Source of the DNA: Massilia sp.
GTDB taxonomy: Bacteria; Pseudomonadota; Gammaproteobacteria; Burkholderiales; Burkholderiaceae_D
NCBI GenBank assembly: GCA_003484545.1
Contig: DNCF01000052.1
Location: 1-10,749, forward strand
Reading direction: 5' to 3'
DNA: 10,749 bases
Shown here: piece by piece, positions 1-6,403 of the stretch
Position numbering within the stretch: the first letter of the stretch is position 1
Layout: each line of letters starts with the position of its first letter
The notes under the pieces: model-generated
The model's database searches: none
The model's input: the letters and a program-made list of their open reading frames with translations, nothing else
Told to the model about the DNA's origin: nothing
Program-made: the position numbers and the translations under genes

Positions 1-416
1 TGGGTTGCCGGGTCGAGTTCGACGATGCCGTTGCCGAGCACCGGGCTGGCCGTGCCCTCCTTGCGCCGGGTCAGCGCACGCATGCGCGCCAGCAGCTCGC
101 TCATCGCGAACGGCTTGACCAGGTAATCGTCCGCGCCGCCGTCGAGGCCGGCCACGCGGTCCTCGGTGGCTTCGCGCGCCGTGAGCACCAGCACCGGCAC
201 GTCGTTGCGCGCCTTGCGGATCGCAGCCAGCACGGCCATGCCGTCCAGGCGCGGCAGGTTCAGGTCGAGCAGGATGAGTCCGTACTCGAGGGCCTGCAGC
301 GCCGTCAGCGCGGCTTCGCCGTCGCGCACCCAGTCGGCCGCGTAGCTGGCGTCGCGCAGCGCATGCTGGACCACGCTGCCGATCATCGGGTCATCCTCGA
401 CCAGCAATACCCTCAT
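1..416 (-). CDS. OmpR-family two-component response regulator (BasR/QseB/TctD type), 5' part only
   Basis: N-terminal 138 residues of a phosphorylation-controlled DNA-binding regulator; the rest lies beyond the window's left edge. The receiver domain is complete: acidic pocket E7-D8-D9, phospho-acceptor D51 in LILLDLNLP, switch residue T79 in LVLTARE, and K101 in YLVKPF. After about residue 118 the sequence passes into the linker to the expected winged-helix output domain (family knowledge; not in the window). The ATG at 416-414 is supported by GGGGAG (minus strand, 429-424), 7 nt upstream. The gene is divergent from the PBP7-like gene, and the gap holds paired operators resembling those of this regulator class, suggesting autoregulation plus control of the neighbour (inference). 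A partner histidine kinase would be expected next, outside the window. Family assignment is firm; the exact subfamily and signal are not. Confidence 0.93.
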   Translation of the reverse strand, partial: MRVLLVEDDPMIGSVVQHALRDASYAADWVRDGEAALTALQALEYGLILLDLNLPRLDGMAVLAAIRKARNDVPVLVLTAREATEDRVAGLDGGADDYLVKPFAMSELLARMRALTRRKEGTASPVLGNGIVELDPAT

Positions 417-484
417 CGTGCGGCTCCCCGCGCCGGCCGCCGATTGGCCATCGCGCCGGCCGGGACCCTCGTCGCTACTGTCAT
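413..484 (-). CDS. Possible 23-residue leader ORF overlapping the response regulator start
   Basis: Reading MTVATRVPAGAMANRRPARG plus three more residues, this short ORF begins at ATG 484-482, just after an unusually good purine-rich site (AGGAAGGGAG, 496-487). Its TGA (415-413) overlaps the regulator's ATG (416-414) as ATGA, the classical arrangement for translational coupling. Against it: the peptide is arginine/alanine-rich, as chance ORFs in GC-rich DNA are, and the regulator has its own ribosome site. I recognise no family. It lies within the leader predicted from the upstream promoter at 607-640. Confidence 0.25.
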   Translation of the reverse strand: MTVATRVPAGAMANRRPARGAAR

Positions 485-606
485 TGCTCCCTTCCTCGTG
501 TGTGTCGCCGTCGATGCGCGGCCCCAGCTTACCAGCGGGCGGCGCCGGAGGCCGCCGCGTATTCGTGCGCATGCCCCGGGCCGGCCGGGAACGGCGCGAG
601 CGCGAC

Positions 607-640
607 ATGTTAGGAGGAAACACTTAGCAAACACTTAGCG
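607..640 (-). promoter_or_regulatory. Putative promoter with response-regulator box for the response regulator gene
   Basis: On the minus strand GCTAAGTGTTTGCTAA (639-624) is followed after 11 nt by TAACAT (612-607), a 4/6 match to a -10 hexamer. Read on the plus strand the box is CTTAGC-N5-CTTAGC, two half-sites 11 bp apart. From memory this matches the direct-repeat layout of PmrA/QseB-class boxes (CTTAAG-N5-CTTAAG). The box covers where a -35 would be, as expected for an activator-dependent promoter. The predicted transcript starts near 600, leaving a leader of about 180 nt. Confidence 0.55.
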
Positions 641-679
641 TCCTGTACGCATGGCGGCCGTGTTGTTGATGTTGCTCCT

Positions 680-713
680 CGCTAAGTGTTTGCTAATTCT
701 TGCTGAGTACGAT
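680..713 (+). promoter_or_regulatory. Putative promoter with response-regulator box for the PBP7-like gene
   Basis: This is the mirror image of the module at 607-640: the same 16-mer GCTAAGTGTTTGCTAA (681-696), then 11 nt, then TACGAT (708-713) as a 4/6 match to -10. Together the two boxes form a perfect 17-bp inverted repeat (624-640 and 680-696) around a 39-nt spacer. A weaker third half-site, GCTGAGT, follows at 702-708, so GCTnA motifs recur at 681, 692 and 702, about one helical turn apart. The predicted start near 720 leaves a leader of about 57 nt before the ATG at 777. Confidence 0.55.
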
Positions 714-776
714 GGCCGGGTTCCTATGCGCCGCCGTCCATGCCGGGACAGGGCGGGCTTTGCCGCTTCGACGACG

Positions 777-1694
777 ATGAAAACATTTGTTCTTGCCTTT
801 CTGTTCCTGACCTCCCTGTTGGGACCCTTGTCTTGCGCCCAGGCCAAGGGGGAAGGGGCGGCGGCGACAGCCAAGGCGAAAGCCGCAAAGAAGGCGCGGC
901 TGTCGAAAGCGGAGCAGCGCGATCGCGCCCTTGCCGCGCATCCGGCCGCGTTGCGCTCGAGCGCCGTCCTGATTCTCGACCCGAAGACGAGCAAGGTCCT
1001 CTACCAGAAAAATGCGGACGCGGTGATGCCGATCGCCTCGCTCACCAAGCTGATGACGGCACTGGTGGTGCTGGAGGCGCGCCAGGACATGAAGGAAATG
1101 CTGACCGTCAGCAGCGCGGACATCGACCGCCTCAAGTATTCCTCCTCGCGCCTGCAGGTGGGAACCCGCCTGTCGCGCTCGACCATGCTGCACCTTGCCC
1201 TGATGAGCTCGGAGAACCGGGCGGCGTCCGCGCTCGGGCGCCATTATCCCGGCGGAACGCAGGCGTTCGTCGCGAAGATGAATGCCAAAGCCAAGGCGCT
1301 GGGCATGCGCAACACCCGTTATGTCGAGCCGACCGGCCTGTCGAGCGCCAACGTCTCGACCCCGGAAGACCTGGCGAAGCTCGTGGTCGCCGCCGAAAAG
1401 AAGCCGCTCATCCGGCGCTACTCGACCGACCGCCGCTTCACGATCAGGCAGGGCCGGCAACAGACCGTCTACCGCAACTCCAACCGGCTGACCGCGAGCC
1501 CGAGCTGGAAGATCCGCCTGCAAAAGACGGGGTATATCTCGGAGGCCGGCCGCTGCATGGTGCTGCACGCGGCCGTCAAGGGCCGGGCCACGGTGATGAT
1601 CTTCCTGGACTCGCAAGGGACCTTGTCGCGCGTGGCCGATGCCAACCGCGTGCGCGCCTGGCTGACGACCTTCAATCCCTGGCGCCGGCAATGA
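777..1694 (+). CDS. pbpG: PBP7-like D-alanyl-D-alanine endopeptidase (peptidase S11)
   Basis: Periplasmic serine peptidase of low-molecular-weight penicillin-binding protein type, expected to cut D-Ala-mDAP cross-links in peptidoglycan (family knowledge). The 305-residue product has an N-terminal signal peptide (MKTFVLAFLFLTSLLG; likely cleavage after AQA, residue 23), a Lys/Ala-rich linker (about 24-50), then the three catalytic motifs: S88-L-T-K91, S145-E-N147 and K250-T-G252. The length matches PBP7 (about 300) rather than the longer DacA/DacC group. I chose the ATG at 777 because it gives a proper signal peptide. The reading frame stays open to an ATG at 651, but that start would lie between the two operators. 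The ribosome site before 777 is weak. Divergence from the response regulator, with a matching operator, suggests control by that two-component system. Confidence 0.9.
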   Translation: MKTFVLAFLFLTSLLGPLSCAQAKGEGAAATAKAKAAKKARLSKAEQRDRALAAHPAALRSSAVLILDPKTSKVLYQKNADAVMPIASLTKLMTALVVLEARQDMKEMLTVSSADIDRLKYSSSRLQVGTRLSRSTMLHLALMSSENRAASALGRHYPGGTQAFVAKMNAKAKALGMRNTRYVEPTGLSSANVSTPEDLAKLVVAAEKKPLIRRYSTDRRFTIRQGRQQTVYRNSNRLTASPSWKIRLQKTGYISEAGRCMVLHAAVKGRATVMIFLDSQGTLSRVADANRVRAWLTTFNPWRRQ

Positions 1695-1707
1695 CGCCGC
1701 CATGAAA

Positions 1708-1753
1708 GCGGCCGCCGGGCCCCGCTTGCGGCAGGGGCATCGTTGCGGCCGCC
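1708..1753. other. Palindromic structure between convergent genes, possible terminator region
   Basis: The 74-nt gap between the endopeptidase and arsH stop codons holds two copies of GCGGCCGCC (1708-1716 and 1745-1753), whose GCGGCCGC cores can pair with each other. Between them GCCCC (1719-1723) faces GGGGC (1734-1738). A compound hairpin could form on either strand, as expected between convergent genes. There is no T-run on either side, so it is not a standard intrinsic terminator. Confidence 0.3.
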
Positions 1754-1768
1754 ATGCGTGAAGCCGTC

Positions 1769-2485
1769 TTACAGCTTCTCGATCTGCCGGTTGATCGCCT
1801 TCTGCGCCCGCTCGTTACGCTCGCTGTAGCGGTCCGTCAGGTAATCCGTCCGTCCGCGCATCAGGAGCGTCATCTTGAACAACTCCTCCATCACGTCGAC
1901 CACGCGGTCGTAATAGCTTGATGGCTTCATGCGGCCCGCCTCGTCGAATTCCTTGTAGGCCATCGGCACCGAGGACTGGTTCGGGATCGTGAACATGCGC
2001 ATCCAGCGGCCCAGCAGGCGCAGCGTGTTGACCACGTTGAAGGACTGCGATCCACCGCAGACCTGCATCACCGCCAGCGTGCGGCCCTGGCTCGGGCGGA
2101 TCGCGCCCATCTCCAGCGGAATCCAGTCGATCTGGTTCTTCATCACCGCCGTGATCGCGCCGTGGCGCTCGGGGCTGCACCAGACCTGGCCTTCCGACCA
2201 CAGGCACAGCGCGCGCAGTTCGGCCACTTTCGGGTGGGTCTCGGGCACGCTGCCGACCATGGGCAACTCCATCGGATCGAAGATTTTCACCTCGGCGCCG
2301 AAGTGCTCGAGGATGCGCGCCGCCTCCTCGGTGAGGAAGCGGCTGAAGGAACGCTCGCGCAGCGAGCCGTAGAGCATCAGGATGCGCGGCGGATGGTTCA
2401 TGTCGCCCACCGGCGCAAGTTTGTCGAGCGTCGCCAGGTCCAGCAGTTCCGGCCGGATGTTGGGGAGGTTCGGGATCTTGTCCAT
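1769..2485 (-). CDS. arsH: Arsenical resistance flavoprotein ArsH
   Basis: NADPH-dependent FMN reductase-fold protein. Characterised ArsH proteins oxidise trivalent organoarsenicals such as methylarsenite to less toxic pentavalent forms (family knowledge). The 238-residue product carries the FMN phosphate-binding motif GSLRERS at residues 40-46, preceded by the beta strand RILMLY. The ArsH-typical SPERHGAITAVMKNQIDW block and the later CGGSQSFNVVNTLRLLGRWM block are also present. Length and N-terminal extension are usual for the family. The ATG at 2485 is set by AAGGA, which overlaps the arsB stop codon (TAAGGAAACAAC-ATG), with 9 nt between the genes, so the two are clearly co-transcribed. 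It is the last gene of arsR-arsC-arsB-arsH. No arsM methylase is seen nearby, so any organoarsenical substrate would come from outside or from elsewhere in the genome. Confidence 0.95.
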   Translation of the reverse strand: MDKIPNLPNIRPELLDLATLDKLAPVGDMNHPPRILMLYGSLRERSFSRFLTEEAARILEHFGAEVKIFDPMELPMVGSVPETHPKVAELRALCLWSEGQVWCSPERHGAITAVMKNQIDWIPLEMGAIRPSQGRTLAVMQVCGGSQSFNVVNTLRLLGRWMRMFTIPNQSSVPMAYKEFDEAGRMKPSSYYDRVVDVMEELFKMTLLMRGRTDYLTDRYSERNERAQKAINRQIEKL

Positions 2486-2494
2486 GTTGTTTCC

Positions 2495-3775
2495 TTAGCT
2501 TAGGCGCACGGCCAGCGCGCTCAGGGTGACCAGGAGGATCGGCAGCGTCAGCAGGATGCCGACCCGGAAGTAATATCCCCAGGAGATCTGGATGTTCTTG
2601 GACGACAGCACGTGCAGCCACAGCAGGGTGGCCAGGCTGCCGATCGGCGTGATCTTCGGACCGAGGTCGGCGCCGATGACGTTCGCATAGATCATCGCCT
2701 CGCGCACCACGCCCGTGGTCGCGGTGGCATCGATTGCCAGTGCGCCGACAAGCACGGTCGGCATGTTGTTCATGACGGAAGACAGGATGGCGGTGATGAA
2801 GCCGGTGCCGAGCGCGGCGCCCCAGACGCCGTAGCCGGCGCAGCGTTCGAGCAGGGCGGTCAAATCAGCGGTCAGGCCGGCGTTGCGCAGGCCATACACC
2901 ACCAGGTACATCCCCAGCGAGAACACGACCACCTGCCAGGGCGCCCCGCGCAGGACTTCGCGCGTCGAGATCCGGTGCCCACGCGCCGCCACCGCGAGCA
3001 GTACGAGGGCCCCGGCGGCGGCGACCAGGCTGATCGGAATGCCGGCCTCGTCCAGCCAGAAGAAGCCGGCCAGCAGCAGCGCCAGCACCCACCAGCCGGC
3101 GACGAAGGTGGCGCGGTCATGGATGGCCTGTTCCGGGCGCTTCAACTGGGCCAGGTCGTAGTCGGCGGGGATGTCCTTGCGGAAGAACCAGACCAGGGCC
3201 GCCAGCGTCGCGGCCACCGACACCAGGTTCACCGGCGCCATCACCGCGGCATAGCGCGCGAAGCCGATATCGAAGTAGTCGCTCGATACGATGTTGACGA
3301 GGTTCGACACGACCAGCGGCAGGCTGGCGGTATCGGCGATGAAGCCGGCCGCCATCACGAAGGCCAGCGTCGCCTTCGGCGAAAAACGCAGGGCGGCCAG
3401 CATGGCGATCACGATGGGCGTCAGGATCAGCGCCGCGCCGTCGTTGGCGAACAGCGCGGCGACAGCGGCGCCGAGCAGGACCAGCAGCACGAACAGGCGC
3501 CTGCCATTGCCGCGGCCCCAGCGCGCCACGTGCAGGGCGGCCCATTCGAAGAAGCCCGCCTTGTCGAGCAAAAGGCTGATGACGATCACGGCGACGAAGG
3601 CGCCGGTCGCGTTCCAGACGATGTTCCACACGACCGGAATGTCGCCGACGTGGATGACGCCCGCGAGCAGGGCGGCGATGGCGCCGATGGATGCGCTCCA
3701 GCCGATGCCCAGCCCGCGCGGCTGCCAGATGACGAGGATGAGGGTTGCCAGGAAGATGAGGGATGCGATCGGCAC
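2495..3775 (-). CDS. arsB: Arsenite efflux permease ArsB
   Basis: Inner-membrane arsenite/H+ antiporter of the ArsB/NhaD superfamily, exporting the arsenite made by ArsC. The 426-residue product has about 11-12 hydrophobic segments. Family hallmarks are the N-terminal IFLATLILVIWQPRGLGIGW, NDGAALILTP at 111-120 in the membrane, NNMPTVLVGALAID near 336-349, and the C-terminal block GADLGPKITPIGSLATLLWL. Length equals that of plasmid and chromosomal ArsB (about 429). It starts with GTG (3775-3773), not ATG: AAGGA overlaps the arsC stop (TGAAGGATCGTC-GTG), and no ATG fits the conserved N-terminus. No arsA ATPase or arsD is present, so transport should be driven by proton motive force alone. Confidence 0.95.
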   Translation of the reverse strand: MPIASLIFLATLILVIWQPRGLGIGWSASIGAIAALLAGVIHVGDIPVVWNIVWNATGAFVAVIVISLLLDKAGFFEWAALHVARWGRGNGRRLFVLLVLLGAAVAALFANDGAALILTPIVIAMLAALRFSPKATLAFVMAAGFIADTASLPLVVSNLVNIVSSDYFDIGFARYAAVMAPVNLVSVAATLAALVWFFRKDIPADYDLAQLKRPEQAIHDRATFVAGWWVLALLLAGFFWLDEAGIPISLVAAAGALVLLAVAARGHRISTREVLRGAPWQVVVFSLGMYLVVYGLRNAGLTADLTALLERCAGYGVWGAALGTGFITAILSSVMNNMPTVLVGALAIDATATTGVVREAMIYANVIGADLGPKITPIGSLATLLWLHVLSSKNIQISWGYYFRVGILLTLPILLVTLSALAVRLS

Positions 3776-3784
3776 GACGATCCT

Positions 3785-4273
3785 TCAGGCGGCGCGGTGG
3801 CCAATACGGCCGATACGATCGAGTTCGGCCTTGAGCCTGGCGCGATCGGTGGCCAGCGCGTCCAGCGGCAAGGCCAGGAAGGCCTCGATGCGCGCGCGCA
3901 GGATCGCGTAGGCCCGCTCGAAGGCGGCGCCGATTTCTTCCTCTGTTCCCACGACATGGCTGGGGTCCTCGACGCCCCAGTGCGTGCGCAGGACCGGGCC
4001 GAGATAGGCCGGGCAGGTTTCCCCTGCGGCGCTGGCGCAGACCGTCACCACGATGTCCGGGGTCAGCGGCAAATCCTCCCAGGATTTGCTGTAGTAGCCT
4101 TCGGTGGCGATGCCCTTGGCGGCCAGCAGGGCCAGCGCCTGCTCGTTCAGCTTGCCGGTGGGCTGGCTGCCGGCGCTGACGGCATGCCAGCCTTCCGGCG
4201 CCAGGTGGTTGAAGACGGCTTCGCTGATGAGCGAGCGGCAGGAGTTGCCGGTGCAGAGGAAAAGTACGTTCAC
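3785..4273 (-). CDS. arsC: Arsenate reductase ArsC, low-molecular-weight phosphatase (thioredoxin-coupled) type
   Basis: Cytoplasmic enzyme reducing arsenate to arsenite. The 162-residue product has the LMW-PTP P-loop C7-TGNSC-R13-S near the N-terminus, the catalytic Asp in GVEDP (D103), and two further cysteines (C79 in VVTVC and C87 in ETCP). These match the three-cysteine relay of thioredoxin-coupled ArsC such as the Staphylococcus enzyme. I chose the GTG at 4273 because it places the P-loop at residues 7-14, as in the family. The open frame runs back to an ATG at 4405, but that would add a Pro/Ala-rich stretch inside arsR. The ribosome site before the GTG is poor, so translation may depend on coupling to arsR, which ends 37 nt upstream. 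Confidence 0.9.
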   Translation of the reverse strand: MNVLFLCTGNSCRSLISEAVFNHLAPEGWHAVSAGSQPTGKLNEQALALLAAKGIATEGYYSKSWEDLPLTPDIVVTVCASAAGETCPAYLGPVLRTHWGVEDPSHVVGTEEEIGAAFERAYAILRARIEAFLALPLDALATDRARLKAELDRIGRIGHRAA

Positions 4274-4310
4274 GGTCGGGGCCAGGGCAAAGTGGAGCGA
4301 TGGATGGGGT

Positions 4311-4655
4311 TCAGGCACCGCAGGCGGATGTTCCGGTTTCGCACGCGGAACTGCCGTCCGGCGCACAGGGGGTGCCGCCGCAGCAGTTTTCAGTAAGGAA
4401 TCCAAGCAGGGCGTTCATCGTGTCGAACTGCGCGGCGTAGATGATGAAGCGGCCGTCCTGGCGCGGCAGGATGAGGCTCGCGTTGGACAGCTCTTTCAGG
4501 TGGAAGGAGAGCGAAGAGGGCGGTATGCCAAGCGCTTCTGCAATCTTGCTTGCAGCAAGGCCGCCAGGGCCAGCCTGTACGAGGAGCCGGAACGCGGCCA
4601 GCCGCGACTCCTGTGCGAGAGCGGCCAGGGCCAGTACTGCATCCTTGTTTTCCAT
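4311..4655 (-). CDS. arsR: ArsR-family arsenic-responsive repressor with C-terminal cysteine sensor site
   Basis: Winged-helix repressor expected to bind the ars promoter and release it on binding As(III). The 114-residue product has the helix-turn-helix region around residues 34-58 (SKIAEALGIPPSSLSFHLKE) and the beta-wing LPRQDGRFIIYAA. There is no CVC pair in the recognition-helix region, where the E. coli type has one. Instead five cysteines lie at the C-terminus: C91-C92, C97, C105 and C112 (ENCCGGTPC onward). That resembles the Acidithiobacillus ferrooxidans ArsR, where C95, C96 and C102 bind As(III) (from memory). The ATG at 4655 is backed by GAGGAGG with good spacing. First gene of the ars operon; its own promoter is overlapped by an operator at 4681-4698. 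Confidence 0.93.
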   Translation of the reverse strand: MENKDAVLALAALAQESRLAAFRLLVQAGPGGLAASKIAEALGIPPSSLSFHLKELSNASLILPRQDGRFIIYAAQFDTMNALLGFLTENCCGGTPCAPDGSSACETGTSACGA

Positions 4656-4680
4656 GATGGCCTCCTCGTTCAATTCGATA

Positions 4681-4715
4681 TTTCGAGTATAGTCGAATAA
4701 ATGTTTGGAGGGCAA
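4681..4715 (-). promoter_or_regulatory. arsR operon promoter overlapped by ArsR-type operator (box 1)
   Basis: On the minus strand TTGCCC (4715-4710), an 18-nt spacer and TATACT (4691-4686, 5/6 match) form a plausible sigma-70 promoter, ending about 30 nt before arsR. The inverted repeat TTTCGA-GTATAG-TCGAAT (4681-4698) lies right across the -10. Repressor bound there should block RNA polymerase. Core pattern: TTCG-N8-CGAA. Confidence 0.65.
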
Positions 4716-4727
4716 CCCGTGCTGACG

Positions 4728-4745
4728 TTTCGAGAATTGTCGAAA
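4728..4745. promoter_or_regulatory. ArsR-type operator box 2
   Basis: Perfect 6-bp inverted repeat TTTCGA-GAATTG-TCGAAA, with the same TTCG-N8-CGAA core as box 1 and centres 51 bp apart. It lies upstream of both divergent promoters: 4 nt before the flavoprotein -35 (4750) and 12 nt upstream of the arsR -35. It may serve both. Confidence 0.6.
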
Positions 4746-4749
4746 TGTC

Positions 4750-4799
4750 TTGACACACTGGCGCGATCCAAAATATTCTGTATTCGTCGAACAACGAAC
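4750..4799 (+). promoter_or_regulatory. Flavoprotein-gene promoter with operator box 3 at the start site
   Basis: TTGACA (4750-4755, perfect -35), an 18-nt spacer, TATTCT (4774-4779), 3 nt, then TTCG-TCGAACAA-CGAA (4783-4798). The operator would cover the transcription start, near 4786. The same arrangement recurs in front of the second arsR-like gene at 7596-7644. The leader to the ATG at 4945 is about 160 nt. Confidence 0.6.
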
Positions 4800-4856
4800 A
4801 AGCCGTGCCGGAGCACTGGCCCTGTGTTCTTTTTGCGCCTTTTGCTCCATTCGCAT

Positions 4857-4874
4857 ATTCGTAGTTCGACGAAT
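4857..4874. promoter_or_regulatory. ArsR-type operator box 4 in the flavoprotein leader
   Basis: Perfect 6-bp inverted repeat ATTCGT-AGTTCG-ACGAAT with the TTCG-N8-CGAA core. It sits about 70 nt downstream of the predicted start and 70 nt before the ATG. It could act as a roadblock, or control a weak second promoter (TTGCGC 4833-4838, 17 nt, TATTCG 4856-4861), for which the hexamer matches are poor. Confidence 0.55.
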
Positions 4875-4944
4875 GAGGAATGGCTGCGCGATGCGGCCGA
4901 TCATGAGCGACCGGGAAACACCGGCCTACATCAGGAGAATGAGC

Positions 4945-6351
4945 ATGCACACGAACGATGAACAACAATTGCCGGTCGCGGTATTGGGCGCTGGGCCGGT
5001 TGGACTGGCCGCGGCGGCGCACCTGATCGAACGCGGCCTGTCCCCGATGGTCCTGGAAGCCGGGCCGGCCGTGGGCACCAATCTTGCCACCTATCGCCAT
5101 GTGCGCCTGTTCTCGCCATGGCAGTACAACATCGACAAGGCTGCCCGGCGCCTGTTGCAGGCCCAGGGATGGCATGCGCCGGCCGATGATGCCCTGCCCA
5201 CCGCCGGCGAACTGCTCGACGACTACCTCGCGCCGCTGGCAGCGACGTCCGCGATTGCAGCCAGTCTGCGGCTCGGCCACCGTGTCACCGCCGTTACCCG
5301 CCTCGGCTTCGACAAGGTCAAGACCCGCGGTCGCGAGGGCGCTCCCTTCCTCATCCGCGTCGAAACGGCCGAGGGGCCGCGCCAGTACCTGGCCAGCGCC
5401 GTGATCGATGCCACGGGGACCTGGTCGCATCCGAATCCGCTGGGTGCGGACGGCATTCCGGCGCTGGGCGAAGCGGCGCTGGCCGCGCGCATCGATTACG
5501 GCATGCCCGACGTGCTCGGGGCCGCGCGCGAGCACTTCGCGGGCCGCAGGGTGCTGGTCGTCGGCGCCGGGCACTCGGCTGCCGGCGTCTTGCTCGCGCT
5601 TGCCCAGCTGGCCAAGGATCATCGGGGAACCAGCATCGTATGGGCGACCCGGGGCAGCCAGCTGGCCCGGGTATTCGGTGGCGGCGCAGCCGATGGCCTG
5701 CAGGCGCGCGGCCAGCTGGGAATGCGGCTGAAAGCCTTGCGCGACGCGGGCGGACTGGCGCTGCACGAGAACTTCCGCATCGACGAGTTACTTGAGGTCG
5801 AGGGACGTATTCACGTTCTCGGAGAAGCGCGCGACGGCGTGACGCCGGTGATCCAAGGGATCGACCGCATCGTCTGCGCCGCGGGCGCCCGTCCCGACCT
5901 TGCCCTGACCCGGGAGCTGCGCGTACGCCACGATCCCTGGCTCGAGAGCACCGATGCGCTGGCGCCGCTGATCGATCCGAACGAACATAGCTGCGGTACG
6001 GTCCGTCCGCATGGACACCGCGAACTGGCGCACCCGGAACCCGGCTACTACGCTGTCGGCGCCAAGAGCTATGGCCGTGCGCCGAACTTCCTGATGGCCA
6101 CTGGCTACGAACAGGTGCGTTCGGTGGTGGCTGCCCTGGCGGGGGAGATGGAAGCAGCCGACGACGTCCAGCTCGACCTTCCGGAAACCGGTGTCTGCAA
6201 TACGCGCCTGGCGTACGAGGACGCCGTGGCCGAACCGGCAGCCTGCTGCGACGTGCCCGCTGCGGCTGCGGCTTCCTACTGCGTGCCGGCGCCGGCTCCG
6301 TCTGGCGCCTGCGGTTGCAGCAAGCCCGCCAGCGTAGGCTGCTGCGCCTGA
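4945..6351 (+). CDS. FAD/NAD(P)-dependent flavoprotein monooxygenase-like protein with cysteine-rich tail
   Basis: 468-residue two-dinucleotide-fold flavoprotein. The FAD-binding site GAGPVG is at residues 15-20. A second Rossmann glycine motif, GAGHSAAG (207-214), presumably binds NAD(P)H. An ATG motif lies in DATGTWSHPNP, joining the domains as in flavin monooxygenases. I do not see the FxGxxxHxxxW/F signature of classical FMO/Baeyer-Villiger enzymes. The last 51 residues hold eight cysteines (418, 434, 435, 446, 456, 458, 466, 467) in an Ala/Pro-rich tail ending GCCA. The ATG at 4945 has AGGAG 7 nt upstream; an ATG at 4939 is too close to it. The gene is divergent from the ars operon and shares its operators. 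ArsO, a flavin monooxygenase of some actinobacterial ars operons, is the closest named idea, but I cannot confirm homology. Oxidation of trivalent arsenicals is inferred only from context. Confidence 0.85.
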   Translation: MHTNDEQQLPVAVLGAGPVGLAAAAHLIERGLSPMVLEAGPAVGTNLATYRHVRLFSPWQYNIDKAARRLLQAQGWHAPADDALPTAGELLDDYLAPLAATSAIAASLRLGHRVTAVTRLGFDKVKTRGREGAPFLIRVETAEGPRQYLASAVIDATGTWSHPNPLGADGIPALGEAALAARIDYGMPDVLGAAREHFAGRRVLVVGAGHSAAGVLLALAQLAKDHRGTSIVWATRGSQLARVFGGGAADGLQARGQLGMRLKALRDAGGLALHENFRIDELLEVEGRIHVLGEARDGVTPVIQGIDRIVCAAGARPDLALTRELRVRHDPWLESTDALAPLIDPNEHSCGTVRPHGHRELAHPEPGYYAVGAKSYGRAPNFLMATGYEQVRSVVAALAGEMEAADDVQLDLPETGVCNTRLAYEDAVAEPAACCDVPAAAAASYCVPAPAPSGACGCSKPASVGCCA

Positions 6352-6403
6352 CCTGAACGATCCCGCCGCCGACGCGAGCCGGCTGGCGCCATTTGGAGTT
6401 CCT

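Noticed and set aside
651..776. In-frame N-terminal extension of the PBP7-like gene to ATG 651 (42 extra residues)
   Set aside because: It would begin between the paired operators and run through the predicted promoter. The ATG at 777 gives a standard signal peptide.
2612..4396. 594-residue plus-strand ORF opposite arsB and arsC
   Set aside because: Gly/Asp/Gln/Arg-rich composition of an antisense shadow in GC-rich DNA; arsB and arsC are unmistakable on the other strand.
4274..4405. arsC starting at ATG 4405 (206 residues)
   Set aside because: The extra 44 residues are Pro/Ala-rich, overlap arsR out of frame, and push the P-loop far from the N-terminus, where the family always has it.
4656..4904. 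arsR extended upstream to 4904
   Set aside because: The extension runs through the operators and promoter. ATG 4655 has a strong ribosome site and the family's usual length.
4750..4944. Flavoprotein starting at 4750
   Set aside because: The extension begins on the -35 and reads through boxes 3 and 4. The FAD motif position and the AGGAG site support 4945.
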